Positions 36,626 to 46,664 are shown, counted from the first letter of the stretch. The stretch: 64,000 bases of DNA from Pleurocapsa sp. PCC 7319 (GCF_000332195.1 NZ_KB235922.1:3383322-3447321); one strand, 5' to 3'. Made by a program: numbers and translations. The notes: generated by a model from the sequence alone, not told the origin.

Positions 36626-38272
36626 CTAATCTTGCTGATTGAATGGAGATTTGATTTGTTCCTGCCAAACTTTATGTTGTGATACTGGCAGGGCAATGTT
36701 ATGTTTTTTAAAAGTTTTTTGTAGACGGCGGCGAAACTCTCGTGCAACCTCCCATTGTTTTAAAGGTTCGGTTTTAATCCAAATTCTTACTACAGAACCG
36801 CGATCGCTAAAATCATTTATGCCTAATATTCTGGGAGGCTCGATAATTTTTTGCTGCCAGTCTGACTCTTGTTCCATTTCCTGCCCAACCTGACTGATTA
36901 ATTCCAAAGCGTGATCGATTTCTGCCTGATAAGCAATCGGGATATCAATTTCCGCTCTTGACCACTGACTAGAAAGATTGGCCACAGTTGAGATCTCGCT
37001 GTTAGGAATGGTAATTAATCTACCTTGACCATCTCTGAGCTGAGTAATACGAAGGGTCAATTTTTCGACAAATCCTCCTACATCCCCGACATTAATTACA
37101 TCTCCTACTGCATATTGATCTTCAAATATAATCAAGAAGCCATTAAGGGCATCTTTGATAATATTTTGGGAAGCCAAAGAAAATCCTAAGCCAACAATAC
37201 CTGCACCAGCTAATAGAGGAGTAACATTAATACCAATCAAGGTAAGTGCAGTAAAGAAACCCATTAAAATCAAGATGCACGTCATAATCCCAACTAGTAA
37301 ACGGGTAATGGTATTAATTCTGACATGCATTCTGCGCCGAGTATCCCAGGCAAGCACATAGTTAGTTTCTATAGTTCGATTGAGCTTGGTAATCAAAAAA
37401 TTGCTCAGGCGAATCAAAACATAGGTCATTAAAACAACAACAGCAACCCGTATCGGAATTTTTATTAGAGTAGATAGCCAAATTTGGAAAGATCGCGTCT
37501 GGGGAAATAAACCGAGAATCAACAAAATCCCCCCTAGCCACAGAAATACTTGAGTTACTTGTAGTAAGCGATATTGCAACAAACGAAGATTGAGTTTTTG
37601 TATTTGATAGATATCGTCACCAAAGGGTTGTGGTAAGGAAAAATCATCATACTTTAACTTAGCTTTGAGTTTTTGAGAGCGTTTTAAACAAAATGCAACT
37701 ACTAATTGTCCCAAGATAATGCTAAAAGAAATAATTCCCGCCAACTTAGCTTGATCAATCAAATGCTGGGGTTGTCGCTCTCTTTTGGCTTGTTTCAATC
37801 CTAAATTTAGTTGGTTGACAATATGTTGTCCCTGGTGTTGAAGATTTACCCCCTTGGCTGTGGCATCTTTAGGATATAAAGTTACAACTGGAACTTGACG
37901 TTTTCCCGCAGAGACATAAATGATTAAGTTATTTGCCTGCTCTTCACGATAAACTTCAAGCTGATTATCTTTCTGTTTAAAATAGGTCTGACTAATATCT
38001 CTGAGCCTGGCTTCAGTATATTTAACTCTATGAGGCAGATGAGACTTTTGATCCAAAATCTTAAAGACGCAGCGACCATCTAGCCTTACGCAGGAAGAAA
38101 CAATGGTAGTTTCTGGATGTAGGTTTAGTTGAAAGGTTTCCCAGGTAATTTGTGGGAGAGAGGGCATCTGTGCGCTGACTGGAATAGCCAACAAAACATA
38201 AAAAATTAATGCCAGAATGGCTATTTTAAACTCACTACGGAGAATTTTTCTAAAATAACCAGTTTTCTGCAT
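36626..38272 (-). CDS. MscS-family mechanosensitive channel
   Basis: 548 residues from ATG 38272 (MQKTGYFRKIL); the frame extends to 38347 but without need. Signal peptide (IAILALIFYVLLAIPVSAQ), a periplasmic domain (30-175), then five hydrophobic helices. The pore helix is LLAGAGIVGLGFSLASQNIIKDALNG and the beta domain VGDVINVGDVGGFVEKLTLRITQLRD. The C-terminal alpha/beta cage follows. Releases solutes under hypo-osmotic stress. Same strand as the GTPase operon but separated by 355 nt. Confidence 0.9.
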   Translation of the reverse strand: MQKTGYFRKILRSEFKIAILALIFYVLLAIPVSAQMPSLPQITWETFQLNLHPETTIVSSCVRLDGRCVFKILDQKSHLPHRVKYTEARLRDISQTYFKQKDNQLEVYREEQANNLIIYVSAGKRQVPVVTLYPKDATAKGVNLQHQGQHIVNQLNLGLKQAKRERQPQHLIDQAKLAGIISFSIILGQLVVAFCLKRSQKLKAKLKYDDFSLPQPFGDDIYQIQKLNLRLLQYRLLQVTQVFLWLGGILLILGLFPQTRSFQIWLSTLIKIPIRVAVVVLMTYVLIRLSNFLITKLNRTIETNYVLAWDTRRRMHVRINTITRLLVGIMTCILILMGFFTALTLIGINVTPLLAGAGIVGLGFSLASQNIIKDALNGFLIIFEDQYAVGDVINVGDVGGFVEKLTLRITQLRDGQGRLITIPNSEISTVANLSSQWSRAEIDIPIAYQAEIDHALELISQVGQEMEQESDWQQKIIEPPRILGINDFSDRGSVVRIWIKTEPLKQWEVAREFRRRLQKTFKKHNIALPVSQHKVWQEQIKSPFNQQD

Positions 38273-38455
38273 TTTAACCACTAACCAAAAATCAGACCTA
38301 TATCTTATCCGCAGAATAAACAAACTATCCACCCACAAATAAGCCATTAAGCCATTAAACTGACAATTATCGGTTGAAACTAATTGAGTAATTTTCCTTT
38401 CCAGATTCCATTAGAGATATAATTTGTTACGAAAGTCTTAAAGAAAGTTTGTTCT

Positions 38456-38824
38456 ATGAGTAATCCCGTCACCAATGCCTTCTTTTTGGGCAGAGCTTTA
38501 GCCGAAGTTCTCAGCGAAAAGCTCGAAGAATCTTTTACCAACGTCATGAGTGATTTAGGCAAGTTTGATGCCGAACAAAGAGAACACTTAAGACAATTTA
38601 TCGAAGAAGTAGAATATCGGGCTCAACAAGCAGCAGGCAATGTTTCTGCTCCCAGTTCTGATGTCAACAATACTTCTAACAGTAATAGCAGCAGTAGCAG
38701 TAGCAGCAGCAGTATCAATATTGATATTAATACTACTAACTCTGACGATTTACAAGCAATGCTAGACCAGTTGAGGGCTGAAATTGCTACCCTCAGAGCT
38801 GAGTTAAAAAAGTTTCGTAATTAA
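38456..38824 (+). CDS. conserved cyanobacterial/plastid-type protein (DUF6825-like)
   Basis: 122 residues: MSNPVTNAFFLGRALAEVLSEKLEESFTNVMSDLGKFDAEQRE is the conserved block. A Ser/Asn low-complexity linker (70-92) follows, then a C-terminal coiled coil (LDQLRAEIATLRAELKKF). I recall this N-terminal block in cyanobacterial proteins with plant chloroplast relatives. Function not known. The serine tract is encoded by AGC/AGT repeats. Divergent from the MscS gene. Confidence 0.7.
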   Translation: MSNPVTNAFFLGRALAEVLSEKLEESFTNVMSDLGKFDAEQREHLRQFIEEVEYRAQQAAGNVSAPSSDVNNTSNSNSSSSSSSSSINIDINTTNSDDLQAMLDQLRAEIATLRAELKKFRN

Positions 38825-39019
38825 ATTTTTTATTTAGTTTTACTTGTTGTCCAACTAATTAACCCTCTCCTATAAGTCTTGTTGTCTGTCGCCTTAGGGA
38901 CTAACTTAATTAGATATTCCCATGCTTAAGCTGTTTTTTTGACGATAAGTCGCTACTATGAAGATTAGTTAATCTTAGTTAACCAAAGAACATCACAGTT
39001 AATTTTTGTTAAAAACTTA

Positions 39020-40813
39020 GTGTCTCCTGTCCTTCCCAATCAAAACTCAATAGATTACGGGTCAAACAAACATTCTCAAGCTCAGACCAGCCTAGGAGTT
39101 GTTCCATCAACTTCTTTAGGAGAAGGAGCTGGAACAGTTGTAACGGTAAAATCTTACCGTTGGAATCGTCCTAAATACTCGCGTAATCGTCGCCGAATAG
39201 ATATCTGGGTTTTTGTTTGTGCTTTCTTGTTTAAAAACTGGCGTAATAGTCGTAAGTGGACTTATTCAGGAGGCTTTACTCCAGAAAAGCAAGCAATTAG
39301 ACGCAGAGCTCAAGCAATCTGGATTCGGGAAAATTTTCTGCAACTAGGACCTACTTTTATTAAACTAGGACAATTATTTTCTACCCGAGCGGATCTATTT
39401 CCCACTGAATATGTAGAAGAATTATCAAAGCTTCAGGATCGCGTTCCCGCTTTTCCTTATGAACAGGTAAAAGAAACTATTGAATTAGATTTTGGCAAAC
39501 CAATTAATCAGCTATTTTTAAGTTTTGATCCTACACCTTTAGCAGCAGCCAGCTTGGGACAAGTACATAAAGCCAAACTTCATAGCGGTGAAGAGGTAGT
39601 TGTCAAAGTTCAGAGACCAGGACTCAAGCAGTTGTTCACTGTTGATTTGGCTATCTTGCGTCAAATTGCTCGTTATTTTCAGAATCATCCGAAATGGGGT
39701 CAAAATCGCGATTGGCTAGGAATTTATGAGGAATGTTGTCGTATTCTCTGGGAAGAAACTGACTATCTAAAGGAAGGACGAAATGCCGATACTTTCCGTC
39801 GCAACTTCAGGGGAGAAGACTGGGTTTGTGTTCCTCGTGTGTACTGGAAGTATGCTTCACCCAAAGTATTGACTTTAGAATATCTGCCAGGAATTAAGAT
39901 CAGTCACTACGAGGCTATTGAAGCTGCAGGTTTAGACCGTAAGGTATTAGCTAGATTGGGAGCCAAAGCTTATCTTCAGCAAATTCTTAATGGTGGTTTT
40001 TTTCATGCCGACCCTCATCCAGGTAACATTGCTGTGAATACTGAGGGAGCTTTGATTTTCTATGATTTTGGCATGATGGGGCAAATCGAGAATAATATTC
40101 GTGAAGGTTTAATGGACACTTTGCTCGGTATTGCTCAGAAAAATGGCGATATGGTGGTTAATTCTCTGATTGATTTAGGAGCTTTAGTCCCCACAGGGGA
40201 TATGACTTCGGTCAGGCGTTCAGTTCAATTTATGCTGGATAATTTTATGGACAAACCTTTTGAGGAACAGTCCGTAGATGCCATTAGCGAAGATCTCTAT
40301 GATATTGCTTATGGTCAGCCATTTCGTTTTCCGGCAACTTTTACCTTTGTGATGCGAGCTTTTTCTACCCTAGAAGGGGTAGGCAAAGGTCTAGATCCTG
40401 AATTTAACTTTATGGAAGTCGCTCAACCCTATGCAATGCAGCTTATGACTAATAGTAATAACCCTAATGGCAGTACCATATTTGATGAACTTGGTAAACA
40501 AGCAGCACAGGTGGGTACAGCTGCTCTCGGACTACCTAGACGAATCGACGATACAATAGATAAATTAGAACGAGGAGATTTACGAGTCCGCGTCCGTTCT
40601 ATAGAATCAGAACGAGTCATGCGTCGTTTAAGTGCCATTCAGCTCGGTACGAACTATACTATGTTATTTAGTGCTTTACTAATTTGCGCTACTCTCCTAC
40701 TGGTTAGTGAGTACGAGATCATAGCAGCGATCGCTGCTATAATTGCACTTGTTCCAGGTTGGGCATTGTTTCGCTTATTAAAGCGTCTCGACCGCATTGA
40801 CCGTATGTTCTAA
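39020..40813 (+). CDS. ABC1/UbiB-family atypical kinase
   Basis: 597 residues from GTG 39020. The N-terminus to about 85 is variable; translation could begin later. KxGQ motif in FIKLGQLFSTRADLFP, Ala-rich loop AAASLGQVHKA, catalytic K in VVVKVQRPG, ExD motif EETDYLKEGRNAD, GFFHADPHPGN and YDFGMMG. The C-terminal 45 residues contain two hydrophobic helices. The family acts in prenylquinone synthesis or lipid homeostasis at membranes. A terminator-like hairpin follows, then a PP2C phosphatase. Confidence 0.92.
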   Translation: MSPVLPNQNSIDYGSNKHSQAQTSLGVVPSTSLGEGAGTVVTVKSYRWNRPKYSRNRRRIDIWVFVCAFLFKNWRNSRKWTYSGGFTPEKQAIRRRAQAIWIRENFLQLGPTFIKLGQLFSTRADLFPTEYVEELSKLQDRVPAFPYEQVKETIELDFGKPINQLFLSFDPTPLAAASLGQVHKAKLHSGEEVVVKVQRPGLKQLFTVDLAILRQIARYFQNHPKWGQNRDWLGIYEECCRILWEETDYLKEGRNADTFRRNFRGEDWVCVPRVYWKYASPKVLTLEYLPGIKISHYEAIEAAGLDRKVLARLGAKAYLQQILNGGFFHADPHPGNIAVNTEGALIFYDFGMMGQIENNIREGLMDTLLGIAQKNGDMVVNSLIDLGALVPTGDMTSVRRSVQFMLDNFMDKPFEEQSVDAISEDLYDIAYGQPFRFPATFTFVMRAFSTLEGVGKGLDPEFNFMEVAQPYAMQLMTNSNNPNGSTIFDELGKQAAQVGTAALGLPRRIDDTIDKLERGDLRVRVRSIESERVMRRLSAIQLGTNYTMLFSALLICATLLLVSEYEIIAAIAAIIALVPGWALFRLLKRLDRIDRMF

Positions 40814-40814
40814 A

Positions 40815-40870
40815 AAAGATACACAGAAGGAAATGTCTTTCAAGGGATTTTCAGTGTCTTTGATTTTTTC
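40815..40870 (+). terminator. probable terminator after the UbiB-like gene
   Basis: AAAGATACAC can pair with GTGTCTTT (one bulge) around a 29-nt loop, followed by GATTTTTTC. Imperfect, so only moderately supported. Confidence 0.45.
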
Positions 40871-40891
40871 AGTTTACTGACTAACTGTTTT

Positions 40892-41617
40892 ATGAAGCGT
40901 CACTTTATAGGTCTTACCGATACAGGGGTTGTAAGAACAGCCAATCAAGATAATTACTTTGTCGACGATGAATTGGGGCGTTTTTTTATTGTAGCTGATG
41001 GTATGGGAGGACATGCTGGCGGTCAAGAAGCTAGCAAAATTGCTACAGAAGAGATTAGAGCCTATTTAAAACAATATTGGGATTCTCCCCTTTCTTCAGA
41101 AGTGCTGTTGAAAGAAGCCGTAGAAAAAGCAAATCTGGGAATCATCGCCGACCAAAAAGCTCATCCTGAAAGAGGTGACATGGGTACTACGGTAGTAGTA
41201 TTGATCTTCCGCGAGGATAAACCTTGGTGCGCTCATGTTGGTGATTCTCGTCTTTATCGATTACGTAGTTCTCAATTGGAACAAATTACAGAAGACCATA
41301 CCTGGGTAGGCATGGCTCTTAAAGCCGGAGAAATAAATCCAGAACAGGCTAAATTTCACCCCTGGAGGCACGTTTTATCTCAATGTCTTGGGCGTCAAGA
41401 TTTGCAGAGGATTGATATTCAAGAATTTGAAGTTCAGCCAGGCGATCGCCTGTTAATCTGTAGTGATGGTTTAACAGAGGAAGTTCCTGACGAAAAAATT
41501 CAAGCTGTCTTGACTAGTTTAGAATCTTGTCAAGCAACTGCTCAGGAATTGATTGATACAGCTAAAGCAGCAGGCGGTTCTGATAATATCACTGTAGTCA
41601 TAGTGGCTCACGAATAA
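40892..41617 (+). CDS. PP2C-family Ser/Thr protein phosphatase
   Basis: 241 residues, the compact bacterial PP2C length. Metal-binding motifs: N-Q-D-N near residue 19-22, FIVADGMGGHAGG, GTTVVVL, HVGDSRLYRL, SDGLTEEV and GGSDNITVVI. Removes phosphate from Ser/Thr, opposing Hanks-type kinases; cytoplasmic. It begins 78 nt after the UbiB-like gene and 46 nt before the M20 gene on the same strand. Confidence 0.93.
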   Translation: MKRHFIGLTDTGVVRTANQDNYFVDDELGRFFIVADGMGGHAGGQEASKIATEEIRAYLKQYWDSPLSSEVLLKEAVEKANLGIIADQKAHPERGDMGTTVVVLIFREDKPWCAHVGDSRLYRLRSSQLEQITEDHTWVGMALKAGEINPEQAKFHPWRHVLSQCLGRQDLQRIDIQEFEVQPGDRLLICSDGLTEEVPDEKIQAVLTSLESCQATAQELIDTAKAAGGSDNITVVIVAHE

Positions 41618-41663
41618 TACTCGAAAAAATTGGAGAAAGATAGACGATTTCCGTCCAAACTAA

Positions 41664-42845
41664 ATGCTCTCTGAAATCAAAAATATTGCGCAAAATTTTG
41701 CTCCTCGACTAATCGAAATCCGTCGCCACCTCCACGCTCATCCTGAATTAAGTGGAGAAGAATATCAAACCTCTGCTTATATTGCCGGAGTCTTATCTTC
41801 CTGTGGTCTTAGTGTTCAAGAAGCTGTCGGAAAAACAGGAGTAGTAGGCGAGTTAATTGGTTCAGGAAGCGATCGCCGTACTTTAGCAATTCGTACTGAT
41901 ATGGATGCTCTTCCGATTCAGGAGTATCCCAAACTTGACTTTGCTTCCCGCAATCCAGGAATTATGCACGCCTGTGGGCATGATGTACATGCCACCTTAG
42001 GTTTAGGCACAGCAATGATTTTGTCACAGCTATCGACTAGTCTTCCTGGCAATGTACGCTTCTTATTTCAACCAGCCGAAGAAATTGCCCAGGGAGCAAA
42101 ATGGATGGTCAAAGACGGCGTAATGGCTGGTATAGATGCGATTTATGGGGTTCATGTATTTCCTTCAATTCCCGCCCGTCAAATAGGTATTCGCTATGGA
42201 GCTTTAACTTCGGCTGCTGATGAGTTAGAAATTATTATCCAAGGAGAGTCGGGACACGGTGCGCGTCCCCATCAGGCGATCGATGCGATCTGGATTGCTG
42301 CGCAAGTCATTACCACACTGCAACAAGCAATTAGTCGCACCCAAAATCCTTTACACCCCATTGTCTTATCTATTGGGCAAATAGAAGGGGGTAGAGCGCA
42401 TAACGTAATTGCCGATCGCGTACGAATGATTGGTACAGTGCGATCGCTTCATCCTGATAGCCACGCTAATTTACCTCAATGGATTGAAAATATTGTCCAA
42501 GGTACTTGTCAGACTTTTGGGGCTAAGTGCCATGTAGATTATCGTCGAGGAGTTCCCTCAGTGCAAAATGATGAGACCTTAACTCAGCTCCTAGAATCGG
42601 CTACTCGAGAAGCCTGGGGTAATGAAAGCGTACAAATTCTACCAGAACCATCTCTAGGTGCTGAAGACTTTTCGGTATATCTAGAGCAAGTTCCTGGCTG
42701 TATGTTCCGTCTGGGCGTAGGACTTGGAGGCGAAACTAACTATCCCCTGCATCATCCTAAATTTGAAGTTGATGAAGACGCGATTCTGACTGGGGTGGTA
42801 ACAATGGCCTATACTGCCTGTAAATATTGGCAATCAGCAGCTTAA
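41664..42845 (+). CDS. M20D amidohydrolase (hippurate/IAA-amino-acid hydrolase type)
   Basis: 393 residues. Metal-binding motifs RTDMDALPI, MHACGHDVHATLGLG (metal Cys and His), PAEEIAQGAKWMV and a C-terminal LGAEDFSVY. The dimerisation insert GHGARPHQAIDAI is in the middle. Hydrolyses N-acyl amino acids; exact substrate unknown. Cytoplasmic. Confidence 0.92.
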   Translation: MLSEIKNIAQNFAPRLIEIRRHLHAHPELSGEEYQTSAYIAGVLSSCGLSVQEAVGKTGVVGELIGSGSDRRTLAIRTDMDALPIQEYPKLDFASRNPGIMHACGHDVHATLGLGTAMILSQLSTSLPGNVRFLFQPAEEIAQGAKWMVKDGVMAGIDAIYGVHVFPSIPARQIGIRYGALTSAADELEIIIQGESGHGARPHQAIDAIWIAAQVITTLQQAISRTQNPLHPIVLSIGQIEGGRAHNVIADRVRMIGTVRSLHPDSHANLPQWIENIVQGTCQTFGAKCHVDYRRGVPSVQNDETLTQLLESATREAWGNESVQILPEPSLGAEDFSVYLEQVPGCMFRLGVGLGGETNYPLHHPKFEVDEDAILTGVVTMAYTACKYWQSAA

Positions 42846-42973
42846 TCTTCCAGCAATATGCTTAATTATACGCTTTTTTAGATAGTTCCTCGACTTGTTC
42901 TCGATTTAATCCCGACTTGTTCCCGATCGCTTCGTAAATTAAATAACAAGTTAATCAAGAGTAAATTTAGATC

Positions 42974-43192
42974 ATGGAACTTTGTTATCGAGGCACAACC
43001 TATCGAGTCAGCAGTACTCCGGTAAATACTATTGAATCTGAGACCACCGCTAGATTTATGGGCAAAACTTATACTGTTCGTCAGACCAGTTGCCCAGTTA
43101 TTTTGGAGCCTAATTTTTATCAATATCGAGGAGTAATTTATGGAAAAATGTTTTTTAACGGGAGTTCGGAGTTCGGAGTTCGGAGTTCATAA
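42974..43192 (+). CDS. DUF4278 protein with C-terminus read from a heptamer repeat
   Basis: 72 residues. MELCYRGTTYRVSS ... FMGKTYTVRQ ... YRGVIYG is the DUF4278 pattern (short beta-rich, two Y-R-G repeats). After about residue 60 the codons run into the heptamer array at 43161-43188, giving SSEFGVRSS. The natural C-terminus was probably altered by array growth. Upstream, CGACTTGTTC-CGAT occurs twice within 40 nt. Function unknown. Confidence 0.75.
   Translation: MELCYRGTTYRVSSTPVNTIESETTARFMGKTYTVRQTSCPVILEPNFYQYRGVIYGKMFFNGSSEFGVRSS
43161..43188. repeat. four-unit heptamer array (GGAGTTC)
   Basis: Exactly four copies of GGAGTTC, overlapping the last codons of the DUF4278 gene. Same heptamer family as 25371-25456 and 54167-54276. 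Confidence 0.9.
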
Positions 43193-43288
43193 TTGTGATT
43201 TTTACAAAGATAAAAAATCGTTGCCAAGATAAGATACTAACTACTTAATTCCAAATTATCGCGCTCTCCGATGAACTTTGAGTAATCT

Positions 43289-44128
43289 ATGCTAAAAAAA
43301 TTTGGTTTGATTGTTCTAGCTGTTTCCGCAGTATTATACGTAGCAGGATGTATACTACTGCGACTTGGACAAACCAGATTTATCTTTTACCCCGATCCTG
43401 TACTCAGAACAACGCCCCAAAATTATGGCTTAGATTATCAAGATGTTTGGATTGAGATAGATCGAGAAAAAGTACATGGTTGGTGGATACCAGCTTCTGA
43501 AAAAACTGCACCAGTTCTATTATATTTTCACGGCAATGCCAGTAATAATGGAGATGTAACTGATATTGCGGCCATGTTCCATCAGATAGGATTATCTGTA
43601 TTGTTGATTGACTATCGTGGTTATGGTAAAAGCAGTCCCACTTTCCCCAGTGAAAAAAGTGTATATCAAGATGCCCTCGCAGCTTGGAATTATCTAACTA
43701 CAGTTCGTCAAATTGAACCGGCAAAAATTTTTGTCTATGGTCATTCTTTAGGAGGAGCGATCGCAATTGAGCTAGCAATTAAACACCCTGAAATGGCAGG
43801 GTTAGTTGTTGAAGGAACTTTTACTTCGATAAAAGAGGTAGCTAGCCAAGATAAAATTTTTCGCATTTTCCCCTTAGGCTGGATTCTGACTCAGCATTTT
43901 GACTCCATCAGCAAAATCCAGTCATTACAAGTTCCTGTGCTAATTATGCACGGTACTGCTGATGAAGTAATTCCAGTGACTATGGCTGATGAATTGTTTG
44001 CTATGGCACCAGAACCTAAAGAGCTTTTGATTATTCCTCAGGCTATGCACAACAATGTACATCAAGTTGGAGGTCGACAGTATTTAGAGCATTTACAACA
44101 ATTTATTCAATCAAATCTGACAAATTAG
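43289..44128 (+). CDS. alpha/beta hydrolase (BEM46-like)
   Basis: 279 residues. An N-terminal membrane anchor (GLIVLAVSAVLYVAGCILL), then FYFHGNASNNGD (oxyanion loop), nucleophile Ser in GHSLGGAIA, Asp in GTADEVIP and His in MHNNVHQVGG. Likely an esterase/lipase or peptidase tethered to the inner membrane. Substrate unknown. Confidence 0.88.
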   Translation: MLKKFGLIVLAVSAVLYVAGCILLRLGQTRFIFYPDPVLRTTPQNYGLDYQDVWIEIDREKVHGWWIPASEKTAPVLLYFHGNASNNGDVTDIAAMFHQIGLSVLLIDYRGYGKSSPTFPSEKSVYQDALAAWNYLTTVRQIEPAKIFVYGHSLGGAIAIELAIKHPEMAGLVVEGTFTSIKEVASQDKIFRIFPLGWILTQHFDSISKIQSLQVPVLIMHGTADEVIPVTMADELFAMAPEPKELLIIPQAMHNNVHQVGGRQYLEHLQQFIQSNLTN

Positions 44129-44211
44129 CCTATGATATCAAAATTGATTTAATCAATAGCTTTATTTAAGTTTTCCCTAATAGTAGTCTAACTACTTAAA
44201 ATCATCCCACT

Positions 44212-44249
44212 GCGCAGCAAAGTTCGCTTTCATCCCTACTTTGCTGCGC
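44212..44249. terminator. 12-bp perfect inverted repeat between convergent genes
   Basis: GCGCAGCAAAGT (44212-44223) and ACTTTGCTGCGC (44238-44249) with a 14-nt loop. It lies between the 3' ends of the hydrolase and the YgfZ-like gene. It has no T-run on either strand, so a bidirectional terminator role is plausible but unproven. Confidence 0.55.
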
Positions 44250-44269
44250 TGAAAATATGGATTTCTCGC

Positions 44270-45301
44270 TCACATGGTTAAAAATGGTGGAGCAACAAGT
44301 ATCCCCTCAGCATCGCCTATTTGCACTTTTAAGCCTTCATCTCCCGCTTTGGTACGGACATACCCCAAACCATAACCGCCATCAGGAGTATCAGTATAAC
44401 TAGTTAGCGTACCTACTTTTTTGTCTTCGATAGTAATCGGTGTTTCTGGGGCAACAGATTGATTGAGCTTAATTCCCCATAGTTTTTGTTTAACTCCTTT
44501 ATATGTGTTTAAGCGAGCGATGGTTTCTTGACCAATATAACAGCCTTTTTCAAAGGAGATAGTCTGCCAAAGTCCTGCCTCTAGAGGGTTATAATCTTCA
44601 GTAAGTTCTCGGTCTGGAATTGGTCTACCCTGTTGAATTCTGAGACTTTCCCACAGGCGATCGCCCAAGGGGACACTTCCCTGCTCGATTAATTTTGACC
44701 AAACAATACCTGCATTTTCTGGAGGCATAATCAATGTATATCCAGGAGTTGCCAGACCACTCCCCATAGCCACCCGGACAGGAACATCAGCAATAGTCAC
44801 GAGGAGATGAGCCGCTAAATTTTTCTGAGGTATAGTTTCTGAGACTAGCTGGGACAGTAAAGTACTGCTTTGATTACCAATGAGACTAAATATACTTGAT
44901 TCTGCCGAAATATCGGTTAGTTCAACTTTATCAAACGGAAAAATAAAGCGATCTAGCCAGGTTAAAAGTTGCTGACGACGATTAGGAGAAACTAAAATCA
45001 AGACCGCATCTTCTGTTACATAAGCTGTGGCTAAATCTAGAGTTCGGGCAGTAGAAGTAACAAATACTGTATCGCAACCTTGCCCTGGCATTAATTTTTC
45101 AAAATCGTTAGTACTTTGATTATGGAGATACCGTAGACGATCTTCCCCCGTAATTTTGAGTAATCCCCAATGAGAGCGATCGCATATTGCCACACCTTGA
45201 TTAACTGCATCTAATGCTTCGTGATCATTGTTAAAACTAAGGGCAACTCCTGCTTCATCAAAAATGGCTCCTGCTGTTTCTTGAACTTGTTTTAATTTCA
45301 T
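44270..45301 (-). CDS. ygfZ: YgfZ/GcvT-like folate-binding protein
   Basis: 343 residues from ATG 45301 (MKLKQVQETAGAIFDEAG); a TTG lies three codons earlier. GcvT-like fold with LLKITGEDRLRYLHNQSTND, and the YgfZ signature K-G-C-Y-I-G-Q-E-T-I-A-R. YgfZ helps assemble or repair Fe-S clusters in a tetrahydrofolate-dependent way; the Cys in KGCYIGQE is needed in E. coli. Cytoplasmic. Its start faces a 62-nt gap after the gene at 45372. Confidence 0.88.
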   Translation of the reverse strand: MKLKQVQETAGAIFDEAGVALSFNNDHEALDAVNQGVAICDRSHWGLLKITGEDRLRYLHNQSTNDFEKLMPGQGCDTVFVTSTARTLDLATAYVTEDAVLILVSPNRRQQLLTWLDRFIFPFDKVELTDISAESSIFSLIGNQSSTLLSQLVSETIPQKNLAAHLLVTIADVPVRVAMGSGLATPGYTLIMPPENAGIVWSKLIEQGSVPLGDRLWESLRIQQGRPIPDRELTEDYNPLEAGLWQTISFEKGCYIGQETIARLNTYKGVKQKLWGIKLNQSVAPETPITIEDKKVGTLTSYTDTPDGGYGLGYVRTKAGDEGLKVQIGDAEGILVAPPFLTM

Positions 45302-45371
45302 TATTTTCAAATTTGTTAAATTATTATACCAATTAGCAATTTCTATAATCAGCTCATAGCTAGGAGCGTAT

Positions 45372-45767
45372 TTAATCTGGAAGAGTATTAAAAACTTTTC
45401 TGACTGATTGTTGCGCTTTTGATTCTAATAGTTGCCAGTCTACCTCACCAAAATCATCAATTAAACGTGTATCCACATCTACGGGATAAGCACTTTCGTC
45501 TTCTTGGCTAAAAATATGCTCAATGGGTTCATATTGCTGAAAACAAACTTTATAACACAGTTCCCAAACATCAATCTCGACTTGATAACCAGGACGAGAA
45601 AGACAAAGATGATAGCCAGGAATTGGTGCTGTTACTTCTTTATATGTTCCTTTCCAGTCAGATGATTCTAGTTCTTTGCGAATATTATCCACTACCCGTA
45701 ACATTGCAGGTTGCATCAATACTTGTGCTTGTTCCCAAGCTAGCTGAGTTTTGAACGTTGGTTTCAT
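45372..45767 (-). CDS. conserved hypothetical protein
   Basis: 131 soluble residues: MKPTFKTQLAWEQAQVLMQPAMLRVVDNIRKELE, then PGYHLCLSRPGYQVEIDVWELCYKVCF, then acidic ...VDVDTRLIDDFGEVDWQLLESK. Rich in Trp/Tyr/Cys, with no signal or membrane segment. I recall unnamed cyanobacterial relatives only. Next to ygfZ on the same strand (70-nt gap), so possibly co-transcribed. Confidence 0.6.
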   Translation of the reverse strand: MKPTFKTQLAWEQAQVLMQPAMLRVVDNIRKELESSDWKGTYKEVTAPIPGYHLCLSRPGYQVEIDVWELCYKVCFQQYEPIEHIFSQEDESAYPVDVDTRLIDDFGEVDWQLLESKAQQSVRKVFNTLPD

Positions 45768-45929
45768 AGTGATTTTGCCCTTGCTCCTTATATTAGATTT
45801 TAAGATTTGGAGGTCAAAGACTTTAGTTAAATCGGAAATTTTTCAATTTGGCTCTCCTCAACCCATAAATTATTGTCAGAGTTGTCTAAGATATTAAAGA
45901 GAAGAGCAATTAAATCTGAAGGGGCTAAT

Positions 45930-46577
45930 ATGGTCAACGTAGCTGTGATTGACTACGATATGGGAAATCTTCACTCTGCCTGTAAAGGCTTAGAAAAGTC
46001 TGGCGCAGTGCCTGAGATCACCCATTCCCCTCATGATATTCACGGTGCTGATGCTGTTGTCTTGCCTGGAGTTGGGGCTTTTGACCCCGCCATGCGACAC
46101 ATTAGAGAGCGCGATTTAGAAGAACCAATTAAAGAGGCGATCGCTTCAGGAAAACCTTTTTTAGGAATTTGTTTGGGGTTACAAATATTGTTTGATGGTT
46201 CAGAAGAGGGGACGGAAAGAGGCTTGGGAGTTGTTCCTGGTCTCGTGCGTCGTTTTAGAAGTGAGCCAGATATTACCATTCCTCAAATGGGTTGGAATCA
46301 ACTAGAAATGAGCCAGCCTCAACTAGCTTTATGGCAAGATTTACCCCCAGATCCATATGTATATTTCGTGCACTCTTTTTACGTCGATCCTGAAGATCGG
46401 AGTATTAATGCAGCTACCGTAACTCATGGCTCACAAACGGTAACGGCAGCGATCGCCCGTGATAATTTGATGGCGGTACAATTCCATCCTGAAAAGTCTT
46501 CTGACAATGGTTTACTGATTCTTTCCAACTTTATCACCCTGGTAAAAAATCAGCAGAATCTAGCAATTACTTTCTAA
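45930..46577 (+). CDS. hisH: imidazole glycerol phosphate synthase, glutamine amidotransferase subunit
   Basis: 215 residues from ATG 45930, preceded by GAAGGGG; the frame extends to 45873 without need. Class I glutaminase: VNVAVIDYDMGNLHS, LPGVGAF, nucleophile Cys in LGICLGLQ, and the His-Glu pair in QFHPEKS. Delivers ammonia to HisF (10102-10872). Encoded alone, 35 kb from hisF. Confidence 0.96.
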   Translation: MVNVAVIDYDMGNLHSACKGLEKSGAVPEITHSPHDIHGADAVVLPGVGAFDPAMRHIRERDLEEPIKEAIASGKPFLGICLGLQILFDGSEEGTERGLGVVPGLVRRFRSEPDITIPQMGWNQLEMSQPQLALWQDLPPDPYVYFVHSFYVDPEDRSINAATVTHGSQTVTAAIARDNLMAVQFHPEKSSDNGLLILSNFITLVKNQQNLAITF

Positions 46578-46664
46578 CCAAACCCAAAAGTTAGCTAACT
46601 AAAGCCAAGATTGATACTTTAGCCATTAGTGTTTCTTAGTAATTAAGATATACGCGGTTTTTAA